A DNA stretch of 64,000 nucleotides from JAUZOB01 sp963692465 (GTDB taxonomy: Bacteria > Bacteroidota > Bacteroidia > Bacteroidales > Prolixibacteraceae). Under the pieces are notes generated by a model. The model made no database searches. It worked only from the letters and a program-made list of their open reading frames with translations, and was not told the DNA's origin. Below, in pieces: positions 48,494 through 56,934 of the stretch. Numbering within the stretch: the first letter of the stretch is position 1; every line of letters begins with the position of its first letter. Made by a program: the position numbers and the translations under genes. The stretch lies in contig OY829943.1 of the NCBI GenBank assembly GCA_963692465.1, forward strand, positions 2,294,001-2,358,000, in the 5' to 3' direction.

Positions 48494-48928
48494 ATGCTAC
48501 AACCTAAGAGGACAAAGTACAGAAGAATGCAAAAAGGAAGAATGAAGGGGGTTGCCCAACGTGGGAACCAACTTGCTTTCGGATCTTTTGGCATTAAATC
48601 CCTGGAATCGGCTTGGTTAACAGGTCGGCAAATAGAGGCTGCGAGGGTAGCTGTTACGCGTTATATGCAACGTGAAGGACAAATCTGGATTCGAATATTT
48701 CCAGATAAACCGATTACCAAGAAACCTGCAGAAGTACGTATGGGTAAAGGTAAAGGAAATCCTGAAGGCTTTGTTGCCCCCGTTACTCCAGGACGCATGA
48801 TTATTGAAGCAGAAGGCGTGTCATATGAAATCGCTAAAGAAGCTCTCCGTCTGGCAGCTCAAAAATTGCCGGTGTCTACTAAATTTGTTGTAAGAAGAGA
48901 CTATGTGAATCCTTCAAAAGTTGAATAA
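48494..48928 (+). CDS. rplP: Ribosomal protein L16
   Basis: 50S protein near the A site. The 144 residues begin MLQPKRTKYRRMQKGRMKG and include TGRQIEAARVAVTRYMQREG and the RMGKGKGNPEGFVAPV loop. The stop overlaps the rpmC start by one base. Confidence 0.98.
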   Translation: MLQPKRTKYRRMQKGRMKGVAQRGNQLAFGSFGIKSLESAWLTGRQIEAARVAVTRYMQREGQIWIRIFPDKPITKKPAEVRMGKGKGNPEGFVAPVTPGRMIIEAEGVSYEIAKEALRLAAQKLPVSTKFVVRRDYVNPSKVE

Positions 48929-49128
48929 TGAAAGTTGCAGAGATTAAAGAAATATCGACAAAAGAAATTCTTGAGAGAATTGACACAGAGAAAGTTCAAC
49001 TGGTTAAGATGAAACTTAATCATGCAATTTCTCCGTTGGATAATCCCTTGCAGATTCGTGCTGCCAGAAGGAACATCGCCAAATTACTTACAATAGTGCG
49101 TCAAAGGGAATTAACAGAAAATAAGTAA
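48928..49128 (+). CDS. rpmC: Ribosomal protein L29
   Basis: A small 66-residue, two-helix 50S protein near the tunnel exit: VAEIKEISTKEILERIDTEK and the conserved PLQIRAARRNIAKLLTIVRQ. Starts at ATG 48,928, overlapping the end of rplP. Confidence 0.97.
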   Translation: MKVAEIKEISTKEILERIDTEKVQLVKMKLNHAISPLDNPLQIRAARRNIAKLLTIVRQRELTENK

Positions 49129-49139
49129 TACGAAGATTC

Positions 49140-49400
49140 ATGGAAACGACCAGAAACTTACGCAAGGAACGTATTGGCGTTGTTGTTAGTAGCAAAATGG
49201 ATAAATCCATTGTTGTTGCTGAAAAGCGTAAAGTTAAACATACTATTTACGGAAAATTCGTAAATAAAACTACGAAGTTTTATGCTCAGGACGAAGAAAA
49301 TACTTGTAATGAGGGCGATCTTGTCCGCATTATGGAAACCCGTCCGTTGAGCAAAAGCAAGCGTTGGAGATTAGTTGAAATTATTGAAAGAGCTAAATAG
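49140..49400 (+). CDS. rpsQ: Ribosomal protein S17
   Basis: Early-binding 30S protein of 86 residues. The OB-fold signature is visible: RKERIGVVVSSKMDKSIVV near the start, then VKHTIYGKFVNKTTKFYAQD and GDLVRIMETRPLSKSKRWRL. Confidence 0.98.
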   Translation: METTRNLRKERIGVVVSSKMDKSIVVAEKRKVKHTIYGKFVNKTTKFYAQDEENTCNEGDLVRIMETRPLSKSKRWRLVEIIERAK

Positions 49401-49402
49401 CC

Positions 49403-49768
49403 ATGATACAGCAAGAATCCAGATGTACAGTTGCCGATAATAGCGGAGCAAAAGAAGTTTTGTGTATCCGCGTACTGGGAGGTACAGGTAAACGTTATGC
49501 AACCATCGGAGATATGGTGGTCGTTGCAGTAAAAAGTGCTATTCCCAGTTCGAATATTAAGAAAGGTGCCGTTAGTAAAGCTGTAGTTGTCCGCACAAAA
49601 AAGGAAATCCGCCGTCAGGATGGTTCATACATCCGTTTTGACGATAACGCCGTTGTTCTTTTAAGTAACACCAGTGAAATGCGTGGAACCCGTATCTTTG
49701 GCCCTGTAGCCAGAGAGTTGCGTGATCAATACATGAAGATTATTTCGCTTGCACCTGAAGTCCTTTAA
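49403..49768 (+). CDS. rplN: Ribosomal protein L14
   Basis: 50S interface protein of 121 residues, starting MIQQESRCTVADNSGAKEVL and including VVVRTKKEIRRQDGSYIRFD and the C-terminal GTRIFGPVARELRDQYMKI. Two bases separate it from rpsQ. Confidence 0.98.
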   Translation: MIQQESRCTVADNSGAKEVLCIRVLGGTGKRYATIGDMVVVAVKSAIPSSNIKKGAVSKAVVVRTKKEIRRQDGSYIRFDDNAVVLLSNTSEMRGTRIFGPVARELRDQYMKIISLAPEVL

Positions 49769-49782
49769 GTAAACACTGAGCA

Positions 49783-50106
49783 ATGCAGAAAAAGTTACAT
49801 ATCAAGAAAGGTGATACCGTAGTCGTTATCGCTGGCGAAAAGAAAGGCCAGAAAGGTAAAGTACTAGAGGTATTGAGAAAAACCGAGCGCGCTATTGTAG
49901 AAGGCGTGAATATGGTTAAAAAACATGCTCGTCCCAGTGCAAAGAATCCACAGGGTGGCATCATTGAACAAGAAGCTCCAATTCATGTATCGAACCTAAT
50001 GTTGATTGACCCGTCTTCTAATACCCCAACTCGGATTGGACGACGTCTTAACGATAAAGGAAAGTTGGTTCGGTACTCTAAAAAATCAGGGGAGGAGATC
50101 GCGTAA
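49783..50106 (+). CDS. rplX: Ribosomal protein L24
   Basis: 50S assembly initiator of 107 residues with the KOW motif KGDTVVVIAGEKKGQKGKVL and the conserved GVNMVKKHARPSAKNPQGG segment. The stop codon overlaps the rplE start by one base. Confidence 0.98.
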   Translation: MQKKLHIKKGDTVVVIAGEKKGQKGKVLEVLRKTERAIVEGVNMVKKHARPSAKNPQGGIIEQEAPIHVSNLMLIDPSSNTPTRIGRRLNDKGKLVRYSKKSGEEIA

Positions 50107-50663
50107 TGGAATACATTGCAACACTTAGCGAAAAGTACAAAGAAGAGATCATTCCTGTACTGATGAAAGAATTTGGTTACAAATCTGTAATGCAAGCACC
50201 AAAATTGGTTAAAATTGTTATTAATCAGGGTTGTGGCGCGGCTATCGCAGATAAAAAACTAATTGATGTTTCTGCTGATGAAATTACTTCAATTACAGGA
50301 CAAAAAGCAGTTTTAACCAAATCACGTAAGGATATTGCCAACTTCAAATTAAGGAAAAAAATGCCTATTGGAGTACGGGTTACTTTACGTCGTGACCGAA
50401 TGTATGAATTTCTTGACCGTCTGATTTGTGTCTCTCTTCCCCGAATTCGTGATTTCCGTGGCATCGAAAATAAATTAGATGGCAGGGGAAATTACACATT
50501 GGGTATAACCGAGCAAATTATCTTTCCGGAAATTAATATTGACAAGGTTAGCAAAATAAATGGATTTAACATTACTTTTGTGACAACAGCCCGAACAGAT
50601 GAAGAGGGATATGCTTTGTTGAAAGAATTCGGATTACCATTCAAAAACGCAAAAAAGGAATAA
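50106..50663 (+). CDS. rplE: Ribosomal protein L5
   Basis: 5S rRNA-binding 50S protein of 185 residues. It shows SVMQAPKLVKIVINQGCGAA, GQKAVLTKSRKDIANFKLR, PIGVRVTLRRDRMYEFLDRL and the loop LPRIRDFRGI. It overlaps rplX by one base. Confidence 0.98.
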   Translation: MEYIATLSEKYKEEIIPVLMKEFGYKSVMQAPKLVKIVINQGCGAAIADKKLIDVSADEITSITGQKAVLTKSRKDIANFKLRKKMPIGVRVTLRRDRMYEFLDRLICVSLPRIRDFRGIENKLDGRGNYTLGITEQIIFPEINIDKVSKINGFNITFVTTARTDEEGYALLKEFGLPFKNAKKE

Positions 50664-50666
50664 ATC

Positions 50667-50936
50667 ATGGCCAAGGAATCATTGATAGCCCGTGAAGTTA
50701 AACGTGCTGCGCTTGTTGCTAAATACGCAGAAAAACGGAAACAGCTTAAAGCTGAAGGTGATTATGTCGCTTTAAGCAAATTACCGAAAAATTCCTCACG
50801 GGTAAGATTACACAATAGATGCAAGCTTTCTGGCCGTCCAAAAGGTTATATGCGTCAGTTTGGAATTAGCCGAATTAGCTTCCGTGAAATGGCGTCTTCT
50901 GGATTAATTCCCGGTGTTAAAAAAGCAAGTTGGTAA
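50667..50936 (+). CDS. rpsN: Ribosomal protein S14, zinc-less long form
   Basis: 30S head protein of 89 residues. It is the long form that lacks the CxxC...CxxC zinc ribbon: only one Cys is seen, in RLHNRCKLSGRPKGYMRQFG, and the segment SRISFREMASSGLIPGV is normal. Together with the Cys-poor L36 it shows reduced need for zinc in ribosomal proteins here. Confidence 0.98.
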   Translation: MAKESLIAREVKRAALVAKYAEKRKQLKAEGDYVALSKLPKNSSRVRLHNRCKLSGRPKGYMRQFGISRISFREMASSGLIPGVKKASW

Positions 50937-50955
50937 AATTTAAATGATTTGAAAA

Positions 50956-51354
50956 ATGACTGATCCAATTGCAGATTTTCTAACAAGACTAAGGAACGCC
51001 ATTAGGGCTAAACATAGAATAGTAGAAATACCTGCTTCAAAAGAAAAGTTGGAGATTGCCCGTATCCTTAAGGAAAAGGGGTATATCTTAAATTATAAAT
51101 TCGAAGAAACGCCGAACAAACAAGGAATTGTTAAGGTTGCTCTTAAATATCATCCAGAAACACGTGTCCCGGCTATTAAAGTTCTCACTCGTGTGAGCAA
51201 ACCGGGTCTTAGACGATATTGTAATTCACGTAGTATCCCTCGTGTTTTGAATGGTTTGGGAATAGCTATTATTTCAACTTCTCGCGGTGTTATATCTGAT
51301 AAAGAAGCCCGTACCTTAAATGTGGGCGGAGAAGTATTGTGTTACGTTTATTAA
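50956..51354 (+). CDS. rpsH: Ribosomal protein S8
   Basis: 16S-binding 30S protein of 132 residues: MTDPIADFLTRLRNAIRAKH, the central SKPGLRRYCNSRSIPRVLNG and the C-terminal STSRGVISDKEARTLNVGGE. In E. coli S8 controls the spc operon; no matching site was sought beyond inspection. Confidence 0.98.
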   Translation: MTDPIADFLTRLRNAIRAKHRIVEIPASKEKLEIARILKEKGYILNYKFEETPNKQGIVKVALKYHPETRVPAIKVLTRVSKPGLRRYCNSRSIPRVLNGLGIAIISTSRGVISDKEARTLNVGGEVLCYVY

Positions 51355-51364
51355 TAGGAGAACA

Positions 51365-51922
51365 ATGTCTAGAATAGGTAAATTACCCATTGATATTCCT
51401 GCTGGTGTTAAAGTAACTGTTTCAGCTGAAAACAATGTTGCCGTAAAAGGGCCCCATGGTGAGCTCTCCCAATTAGTCGACCGTGATCTCACTGTCGGTA
51501 TTGAAGGTAATGTGCTTACAGTTGCCCGGTCTACTGATCAGAAACGTCATCGTGCATTACACGGTCTTTATCGTGCATTGCTCCATAATATGGTTGTTGG
51601 CGTTTCTCAGGGATATGAAATAAAAATGGAACTCGTAGGCGTGGGGTATAGAGCTGAAACTCAAGGTCAATTAATTGATCTGGTTTTGGGATATTCTCAC
51701 CATACTTATTTGCAGTTGCCACCTGAAGTTAAAGTAGATGCTTTTACGGATAAACGTAGCAACCCGATTATTACTCTTAAAAGTTGCGACAAACAGCTAA
51801 TTGGACAGGTTGCTGCAAAAATAAGATCTCTGCGTAAACCTGAACCATACAAGGGAAAAGGTATTAAATTCGTTGGTGAACAACTGAGAAGAAAAGCTGG
51901 TAAGTCAGCAGGTGTTAAATAG
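51365..51922 (+). CDS. rplF: Ribosomal protein L6
   Basis: 50S protein with two similar domains, near the factor-binding site; 185 residues. The open frame extends upstream into rpsH, but ATG 51,365 gives the conserved N-terminus MSRIGKLPIDIPAGVKV. The C-terminal IRSLRKPEPYKGKGIKFVGE is conserved. Confidence 0.98.
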   Translation: MSRIGKLPIDIPAGVKVTVSAENNVAVKGPHGELSQLVDRDLTVGIEGNVLTVARSTDQKRHRALHGLYRALLHNMVVGVSQGYEIKMELVGVGYRAETQGQLIDLVLGYSHHTYLQLPPEVKVDAFTDKRSNPIITLKSCDKQLIGQVAAKIRSLRKPEPYKGKGIKFVGEQLRRKAGKSAGVK

Positions 51923-51938
51923 TAAAAGTTAATGTATT

Positions 51939-52295
51939 ATGGCTTTAACAAAGCAGGGAAGAAGAACCAGGATAAGAATGAGGGTTCGGAAGATTGTTTC
52001 CGGATCAGCAAGCAGACCACGCCTGAGCGTCTTTCGTAGCAACCAGCAGATATATGCTCAGCTAATCGATGACAATGCCGGCGTGACCCTATTGTCTGTT
52101 TCTTCCAGAGAGAAAGAAATTTCAGAAACCTCGGGAAGTAAAACCGATAAAGCAGCTTTAGTCGGTAAATGTGTTGCTGAAAAAGCACTGTCTGCCGGAA
52201 TTAAAGATGTCGTTTTTGATCGTAATGGTTATTTATATCACGGTAGAGTTAAACAATTAGCCGAAGCTGCTCGTGAAGGTGGCCTTAAATTTTAA
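51939..52295 (+). CDS. rplR: Ribosomal protein L18
   Basis: 5S rRNA-binding protein of 118 residues. Conserved segments are SRPRLSVFRSNQQIYAQLID and the C-terminal VVFDRNGYLYHGRVKQLAEA followed by AREGGLKF. The basic N-terminus (RRTRIRMRVRKIVSG) contacts rRNA. Confidence 0.98.
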   Translation: MALTKQGRRTRIRMRVRKIVSGSASRPRLSVFRSNQQIYAQLIDDNAGVTLLSVSSREKEISETSGSKTDKAALVGKCVAEKALSAGIKDVVFDRNGYLYHGRVKQLAEAAREGGLKF

Positions 52296-52300
52296 GCTTT

Positions 52301-52816
52301 ATGTCAGGAAACATTCGAAAAGTAAAAACCAGCGATTTAGAATTAAAAGATAAGTTAGTCGCCATTAACCGTGTTACCAAAGTAACCAAAGGAGGGCGTA
52401 CTTTCAGTTTCTCGGCTATCGTTGTTGTTGGAAACGAAAATGGAATTGTAGGCTGGGGACTGGGGAAAGCCAGTGAAGTAACAGCTGCAATTGCGAAAGG
52501 CGTTGATGCTGCTAAGAAAAATCTGGTTAAAATACCAGTTATTCATGAGACAATACCACATGAACAAGAAGCCCGTTTTGGGGGTGCTCAGGTTTTCTTG
52601 AAACCTGCATCTTCTGGTACTGGTGTAAAAGCTGGAGGTGCAATGCGCGCTGTCCTTGAAAGTGTCGGGATTCGTAATATCTTGGCAAAATCTAAAGGAT
52701 CGTCTAACCCTCATAACCTGGTTAAAGCAACAATGGAGGCATTGCTTGAATTAAGAGATGCTTATACAGTTGCTGAACACCGTGGTATTTCATTAGATAA
52801 AGTATTTAAAGGATAA
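52301..52816 (+). CDS. rpsE: Ribosomal protein S5
   Basis: 30S protein at the mRNA entry site, acting in translational accuracy; 171 residues. It shows the double-stranded-RNA-binding-like N-terminal domain (LKDKLVAINRVTKVTKGGRT, GIVGWGLGKASEVTAAIAKG) and the C-terminal GTGVKAGGAMRAVLESVGI. Confidence 0.98.
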   Translation: MSGNIRKVKTSDLELKDKLVAINRVTKVTKGGRTFSFSAIVVVGNENGIVGWGLGKASEVTAAIAKGVDAAKKNLVKIPVIHETIPHEQEARFGGAQVFLKPASSGTGVKAGGAMRAVLESVGIRNILAKSKGSSNPHNLVKATMEALLELRDAYTVAEHRGISLDKVFKG

Positions 52817-52822
52817 TCCGCC

Positions 52823-53002
52823 ATGGCTAAAATAAAAGTTACTCAGGTTAAAAGTAAAATTGGATCCAGTAAAAATCAGAAAAAAAATCTTGAGGCTCTG
52901 GGTTTAAAGAAAATGCATCATTCCATTGAACATGAGGCTACTCCTCAAATTCTTGGTATGATCAATAAATTAAAACATTTGGTTAAAATTGAAGAAATTT
53001 AA
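52823..53002 (+). CDS. rpmD: Ribosomal protein L30
   Basis: A short 59-residue 50S protein lying between rpsE and rplO, six bases after the rpsE stop. Translation gives MAKIKVTQVKSKIGSSKNQK at the start, then LEALGLKKMHHSIEHEATPQ and a C-terminal INKLKHLVKIEEI: the typical L30 pattern (RQTLRALGLRKI...PQVRGMI). It is easy to miss because of its size. Confidence 0.96.
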   Translation: MAKIKVTQVKSKIGSSKNQKKNLEALGLKKMHHSIEHEATPQILGMINKLKHLVKIEEI

Positions 53003-53013
53003 AATCATTTGAT

Positions 53014-53460
53014 ATGGATTTAAGTAACTTAAAACCTGCTTTAGGTTCCACCCATAGAGAGAAGAGAATTGGCCGAGGACAAGGTTCTGGTCATGGAGGT
53101 ACTTCTACCAGAGGGCATAAGGGAGCCCAGTCCAGGTCGGGATACTCAAGAAAGATAGGTTTTGAAGGAGGACAGATGCCTTTGCAGCGTCGTGTTCCTA
53201 AATTTGGTTTTAAAAATTTCAACCGTGTTGAATATAAAGCTATAAACCTTTCATTTCTTCAGAGTCTTTCAGACAAACTTGGTGCTACCACGATTGATGA
53301 TCAGACTCTTATTGAAGCTGGTTTTGCTTCTAAAAGAGATAAAATTAAAATTTTGGGCAATGGAGAGCTTAAAAGTAAATTAACAGTTAAAGCTCATGCT
53401 TTCTCAAAAAGCGCTCAGGAAGCAATCGAAAAATTACAAGGAACAACAGAAATACTTTAG
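53014..53460 (+). CDS. rplO: Ribosomal protein L15
   Basis: Late-assembly 50S protein of 148 residues with the Gly/Arg-rich N-terminal extension (RIGRGQGSGHGGTSTRGHKG), the motif FEGGQMPLQRRVPKFGFKN and a compact C-terminal domain. It ends six bases before secY. Confidence 0.98.
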   Translation: MDLSNLKPALGSTHREKRIGRGQGSGHGGTSTRGHKGAQSRSGYSRKIGFEGGQMPLQRRVPKFGFKNFNRVEYKAINLSFLQSLSDKLGATTIDDQTLIEAGFASKRDKIKILGNGELKSKLTVKAHAFSKSAQEAIEKLQGTTEIL

Positions 53461-53466
53461 TGCGAA

Positions 53467-54837
53467 ATGAAAAAGCTAACTGACACCCTAAAGAAAAACC
53501 GGCTCGTTGAGACTTTGGTTAATATTTATAAAATCGAAGATCTGCGATCAAGAATTGGGTATACTCTTCTGCTTCTGTTAATTTATCGCTTGGGATCATT
53601 TGTTGTATTGCCAGGAATTGATCCTCAGAGACTTGATGCATTGAAAACACAAACAGCTGATGGACTTTTAGGTTTGCTAAATATGTTTACAGGTGGTGCT
53701 TTTTCTAATGCATCAATATTTGCTTTAGGGATTATGCCTTACATTTCTGCTTCTATTGTTGTCCAACTTCTTGGTATTGCGGTTCCTTATTTTCAACGAT
53801 TACAAAAAGAAGGTGAATCAGGTAGAAGAAAAGTCAATCAGATCACACGGTATCTTACTGTGGCTATCTTGATTTTTCAGGGTGCAGCTTATTTAGCTAA
53901 TCTGCGGGCTCAACTTGATCCTTCTGCATTTGTTGTTGGAGAACCATTTTTCTCAATTACTTCTACCATTATTATGACTGCAGGGTCAATGTTTGTCATG
54001 TGGCTCGGAGAAAGAATTACTGATAAGGGAATTGGGAATGGAATTTCATTAATCATTATGATTGGGATTATTGCTCGTTTGCCTTTTGCGTTTGTGAGTG
54101 AGTTAATTTCTCGTGTGGATGAAAAAGGCGGTGGCCTTGTGATGTTTTTAGTGGAGTTTGTCGTCCTCTTTGTAGTATTTATGCTGGTAATTTTGTTGGT
54201 ACAGGGTACTCGTAAAATTCCGGTTCAATATGCGAAGAGAATCGTTGGAAATAAACAGTATGGCGGTGTGCGTCAGTATATTCCACTAAAAGTGAATGCC
54301 GCAGGGGTTATGCCAATTATTTTTGCGCAGGCAATCATGTTTATTCCTATGAGTATTGCGGGTTTCTCCCAATCAGAGAGAATGACTTCTTTTGTTGCAG
54401 TTTTTTCTAACATTACAGGATTCTGGCACAATTTTATCATGTTTTTATTGGTTATTGTGTTTACCTACTTTTATACTGCCATTACTATTAATCCTACGAT
54501 GATGGCGGAAGATATGAAGAAAAATGGTGGTTTCATCCCAGGCATTAAACCCGGGAGAAAAACTGTTGAATATTTGGATACTATAATGTCTCGAATTACA
54601 TTGCCAGGATCTATTTTCTTGGGTCTTGTTACCATTTTGCCTTCCTTTGCAATGATGTGCGGGGTAAAAACCCAATTTGCATATTTTTATGGGGGAACTT
54701 CTTTATTAATCTTAATAGGTGTTGTTTTGGATACCCTGCAGCAGATAGAGAGTCATCTTCTTATGCGTCATTATGATGGTTTGATGAAATCTGGTCGTAT
54801 AAAAGGACGTACTGGTGGTGGTCCTGCTGCAATTTAA
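53467..54837 (+). CDS. secY: Preprotein translocase channel SecY
   Basis: Protein-conducting channel of the inner membrane, 456 residues with ten hydrophobic helices. Family marks include RIGYTLLLLLIYRLGSFVVL at helix 1, the plug region after GIDPQRLDALKTQ, GLLNMFTGGAFSNASIFALG and the cytosolic loop RIPVQYAKR-like segment (TRKIPVQYAKRIVG) that binds SecA and the ribosome. The next gene, infA, is 276 bp away. Confidence 0.98.
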   Translation: MKKLTDTLKKNRLVETLVNIYKIEDLRSRIGYTLLLLLIYRLGSFVVLPGIDPQRLDALKTQTADGLLGLLNMFTGGAFSNASIFALGIMPYISASIVVQLLGIAVPYFQRLQKEGESGRRKVNQITRYLTVAILIFQGAAYLANLRAQLDPSAFVVGEPFFSITSTIIMTAGSMFVMWLGERITDKGIGNGISLIIMIGIIARLPFAFVSELISRVDEKGGGLVMFLVEFVVLFVVFMLVILLVQGTRKIPVQYAKRIVGNKQYGGVRQYIPLKVNAAGVMPIIFAQAIMFIPMSIAGFSQSERMTSFVAVFSNITGFWHNFIMFLLVIVFTYFYTAITINPTMMAEDMKKNGGFIPGIKPGRKTVEYLDTIMSRITLPGSIFLGLVTILPSFAMMCGVKTQFAYFYGGTSLLILIGVVLDTLQQIESHLLMRHYDGLMKSGRIKGRTGGGPAAI

Positions 54838-55113
54838 TTTCGGTTTTCGACAAAAGTTGAAATTGAATTATAGCGAACGCTATCTGTAGTATTGATTGAG
54901 TAGTGAATTATTTCTAGGTGCGTAAAACGTTCAGTTAATGTCTTGAAAAGATGTCGGGAGAATGAATTTATGAAGACGACTGTTATTTATTCTCTTCTTT
55001 TTTAGAACAGATAAAAAGGCTGTCGGGTTCATGTAAAATGGACTGAATTTTTTTAGGTATAGAAGTAACAGTTTCGTCAGATGATAAAAAGAGGATTGAA
55101 AAAATAAGAGTTT
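54838..55113. other. Gap between secY and infA without map or adk
   Basis: 276 bp with no open gene. A short palindrome ATAGCG-AA-CGCTAT is at 54,870-54,883. Many bacteria, including relatives, carry map (methionine aminopeptidase) or adk here; no trace of either can be read. A promoter for infA may lie here, but none with a clear TAnnTTTG box was found. Confidence 0.5.
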
Positions 55114-55335
55114 ATGGCAAAACAGCCTTCTATAGAACAGGACGGTACGATTATCGAAGCATTATCGAATGCAATGTTTCGGGTAGAGTTAGAAAATGGG
55201 CATATCTTGACTGCACACATTTCAGGAAAGATGCGAATGCATTATATAAAGATTCTACCTGGGGACAAAGTGAAAGTAGAAATGTCACCTTATGACCTTA
55301 CGAAAGGCCGGATTACTTTTAGATATAAAAATTAA
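55114..55335 (+). CDS. infA: Translation initiation factor IF-1
   Basis: OB-fold protein of 73 residues that binds the 30S A site during initiation. It has the standard sequence: IEQDGTIIEALSNAMFRVEL, then HISGKMRMHYIKILPGDKV and YDLTKGRITFRYKN at the end. Confidence 0.98.
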   Translation: MAKQPSIEQDGTIIEALSNAMFRVELENGHILTAHISGKMRMHYIKILPGDKVKVEMSPYDLTKGRITFRYKN

Positions 55336-55346
55336 AAGGCAACAAT

Positions 55347-55463
55347 ATGAAAGTAAGAGTTTCAATTAAAAAACGCAGTGACGATTGCAAGATTGTACGA
55401 CGGAAAGGACGTTTATACGTTATCAGCAAAAAAAATCCGAAGTACAAACAGCGTCAGGCATAA
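55347..55463 (+). CDS. rpmJ: Ribosomal protein L36, zinc-less form
   Basis: A 38-residue protein, 11 bp after infA. Translation reads MKVRVSIKKRSDDCKIVRRK, then GRLYVISKKNPKYKQRQA. Of the usual zinc ligands (three Cys and one His) only Cys14 remains; the others are Ser, Ser and Tyr. This is the C-minus form and should not bind zinc. It is easily missed because of its size. Confidence 0.97.
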   Translation: MKVRVSIKKRSDDCKIVRRKGRLYVISKKNPKYKQRQA

Positions 55464-55498
55464 TTTATTATTTTTGTAAAAATTTTAACAATAATTAT

Positions 55499-55876
55499 AT
55501 GGCTCGTATAGTTGGTGTAGATATCCCTAACAACAAAAGAGGAGAGATCGGTTTAACCTATATCTACGGAATTGGACGCAGCAGTGCCCAGAAAATTCTT
55601 GCTGAGGCTGGCGTAGATAAAGACTTGAAGGTTCAGGACTGGACAGATGATCAGTTTGGGGCTATTCGTAAAATAATTACTGACAACTTCAAAGTTGAAG
55701 GAGAACTTCGCTCTGAGTACCAGCTTAGCATTAAACGTTTGATGGACATTGGTTGTTACAGGGGCATACGCCACCGTCTTGGATTGCCTGTACGTGGCCA
55801 GAGTACCAAAAATAATGCTCGTACTCGTAAGGGTAAGAAGAAAACTGTTGCAAATAAAAAGAAAGCGACTAAATAA
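55499..55876 (+). CDS. rpsM: Ribosomal protein S13
   Basis: 30S head protein contacting the P-site tRNA and the 50S subunit. The 125 residues begin MARIVGVDIPNNKRGEIGLT and contain YGIGRSSAQKILAEAGVD and the basic tail RHRLGLPVRGQSTKNNARTR. The open frame extends 38 codons upstream through rpmJ in another frame; ATG 55,499 is the conserved start. Confidence 0.98.
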   Translation: MARIVGVDIPNNKRGEIGLTYIYGIGRSSAQKILAEAGVDKDLKVQDWTDDQFGAIRKIITDNFKVEGELRSEYQLSIKRLMDIGCYRGIRHRLGLPVRGQSTKNNARTRKGKKKTVANKKKATK

Positions 55877-55888
55877 TAGTTAAACGGT

Positions 55889-56281
55889 ATGGCAAAAAAG
55901 TCAGGTAGTTCAAGTAAAAAGAGAGTTGTAAAAGTGGAGGCCATTGGCCAAGCTCATATACATTCTTCTTTCAATAATATCATTGTTTCTCTGACAAATG
56001 ACAATGGAGAAGTTATTTCCTGGTCATCAGCTGGAAAGAAAGGATTTAGAGGATCGAAGAAGAATACTCCTTATGCAGCACAAACCGCTGCGGAAGATTG
56101 TGCTAAAACTGCATATGATCTCGGATTACGTAAAGTAAAAGTTTACGTCAAGGGTCCTGGTAATGGTCGGGAATCGGCTGTTCGTGCAATCAATACAGCA
56201 GGTATTCAGGTAACAGAAATTGTTGATGTTACTCCATTGCCTCATAATGGTTGCAGACCTCCTAAAAGAAGACGTGTATAA
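55889..56281 (+). CDS. rpsK: Ribosomal protein S11
   Basis: 30S platform protein of 130 residues: GQAHIHSSFNNIIVSLTNDN, SSAGKKGFRGSKKNTPYAAQ, KVYVKGPGNGRESAVRAINT and the C-terminal DVTPLPHNGCRPPKRRRV. Standard position after rpsM. Confidence 0.98.
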   Translation: MAKKSGSSSKKRVVKVEAIGQAHIHSSFNNIIVSLTNDNGEVISWSSAGKKGFRGSKKNTPYAAQTAAEDCAKTAYDLGLRKVKVYVKGPGNGRESAVRAINTAGIQVTEIVDVTPLPHNGCRPPKRRRV

Positions 56282-56309
56282 TTTAAACGTGAATTAAAAT
56301 CTAAAGTCG

Positions 56310-56921
56310 ATGGCAAGATATAGAGGACCTAAATCAAGAATTGCTAGAGCATTCGGTGAGCCTATTTTTGGACCGGATAAGGTATTCGAACATAAAAATT
56401 ATCCCCCCGGACTTCACGGTCAGGCTCGTCGAAGGAAAAAGCAGTCTGAGTATGGGATCCAGCTTCGTGAGAAACAAAAGGTGAAGTATACTTATGGTGT
56501 GCTTGAAAGACAGTTTAGAAATTTATTCGAGGCTGCAGCTTGTTCTCGTGGAGTAACAGGAGAAGTTCTTTTGCAACTTCTAGAGTCTCGTTTGGACAAT
56601 GTGGTTTTTCGTATGGGAATTGCTCCTACAAGAGCTGCTGCTCGTCAGTTAGTTTCTCATAAACATATCACTGTAAATGGAACGGTTGTTAATATTCCAT
56701 CGTTTCAGGTGAAACCAGGAGACTTGGTGGGTGTTCGTGAAAAATCTAAATCGCTCGTTGTTATTACAGAGTGTGTTTCTTCTGCACGTCACAACAAATA
56801 TTCCTGGTTAGAATGGGAAGAAAGCGTCATGACGGGTAAATTTCTTAATCGGCCGGAAAGGGCTGAAATCCCTGAGAATATTCAGGAACAACTGATCGTC
56901 GAGTTGTATTCTAAACAATAA
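56310..56921 (+). CDS. rpsD: Ribosomal protein S4
   Basis: Primary 16S-binding 30S protein of 203 residues. It begins MARYRGPKSRIARAFGEPIF, contains KQKVKYTYGVLERQFRNLFE and the S4 RNA-binding motif LESRLDNVVFRMGIAPTRAA followed by RQLVSHKHITVNG. No N-terminal zinc Cys cluster is present (zinc-less form). Confidence 0.98.
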   Translation: MARYRGPKSRIARAFGEPIFGPDKVFEHKNYPPGLHGQARRRKKQSEYGIQLREKQKVKYTYGVLERQFRNLFEAAACSRGVTGEVLLQLLESRLDNVVFRMGIAPTRAAARQLVSHKHITVNGTVVNIPSFQVKPGDLVGVREKSKSLVVITECVSSARHNKYSWLEWEESVMTGKFLNRPERAEIPENIQEQLIVELYSKQ

Positions 56922-56934
56922 ACAATAAGAATAT

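Noticed and set aside
55385..55498. Upstream extension of the rpsM frame by 38 codons
   Set aside because: The extension overlaps rpmJ in another frame; conserved S13 starts at ATG 55,499.
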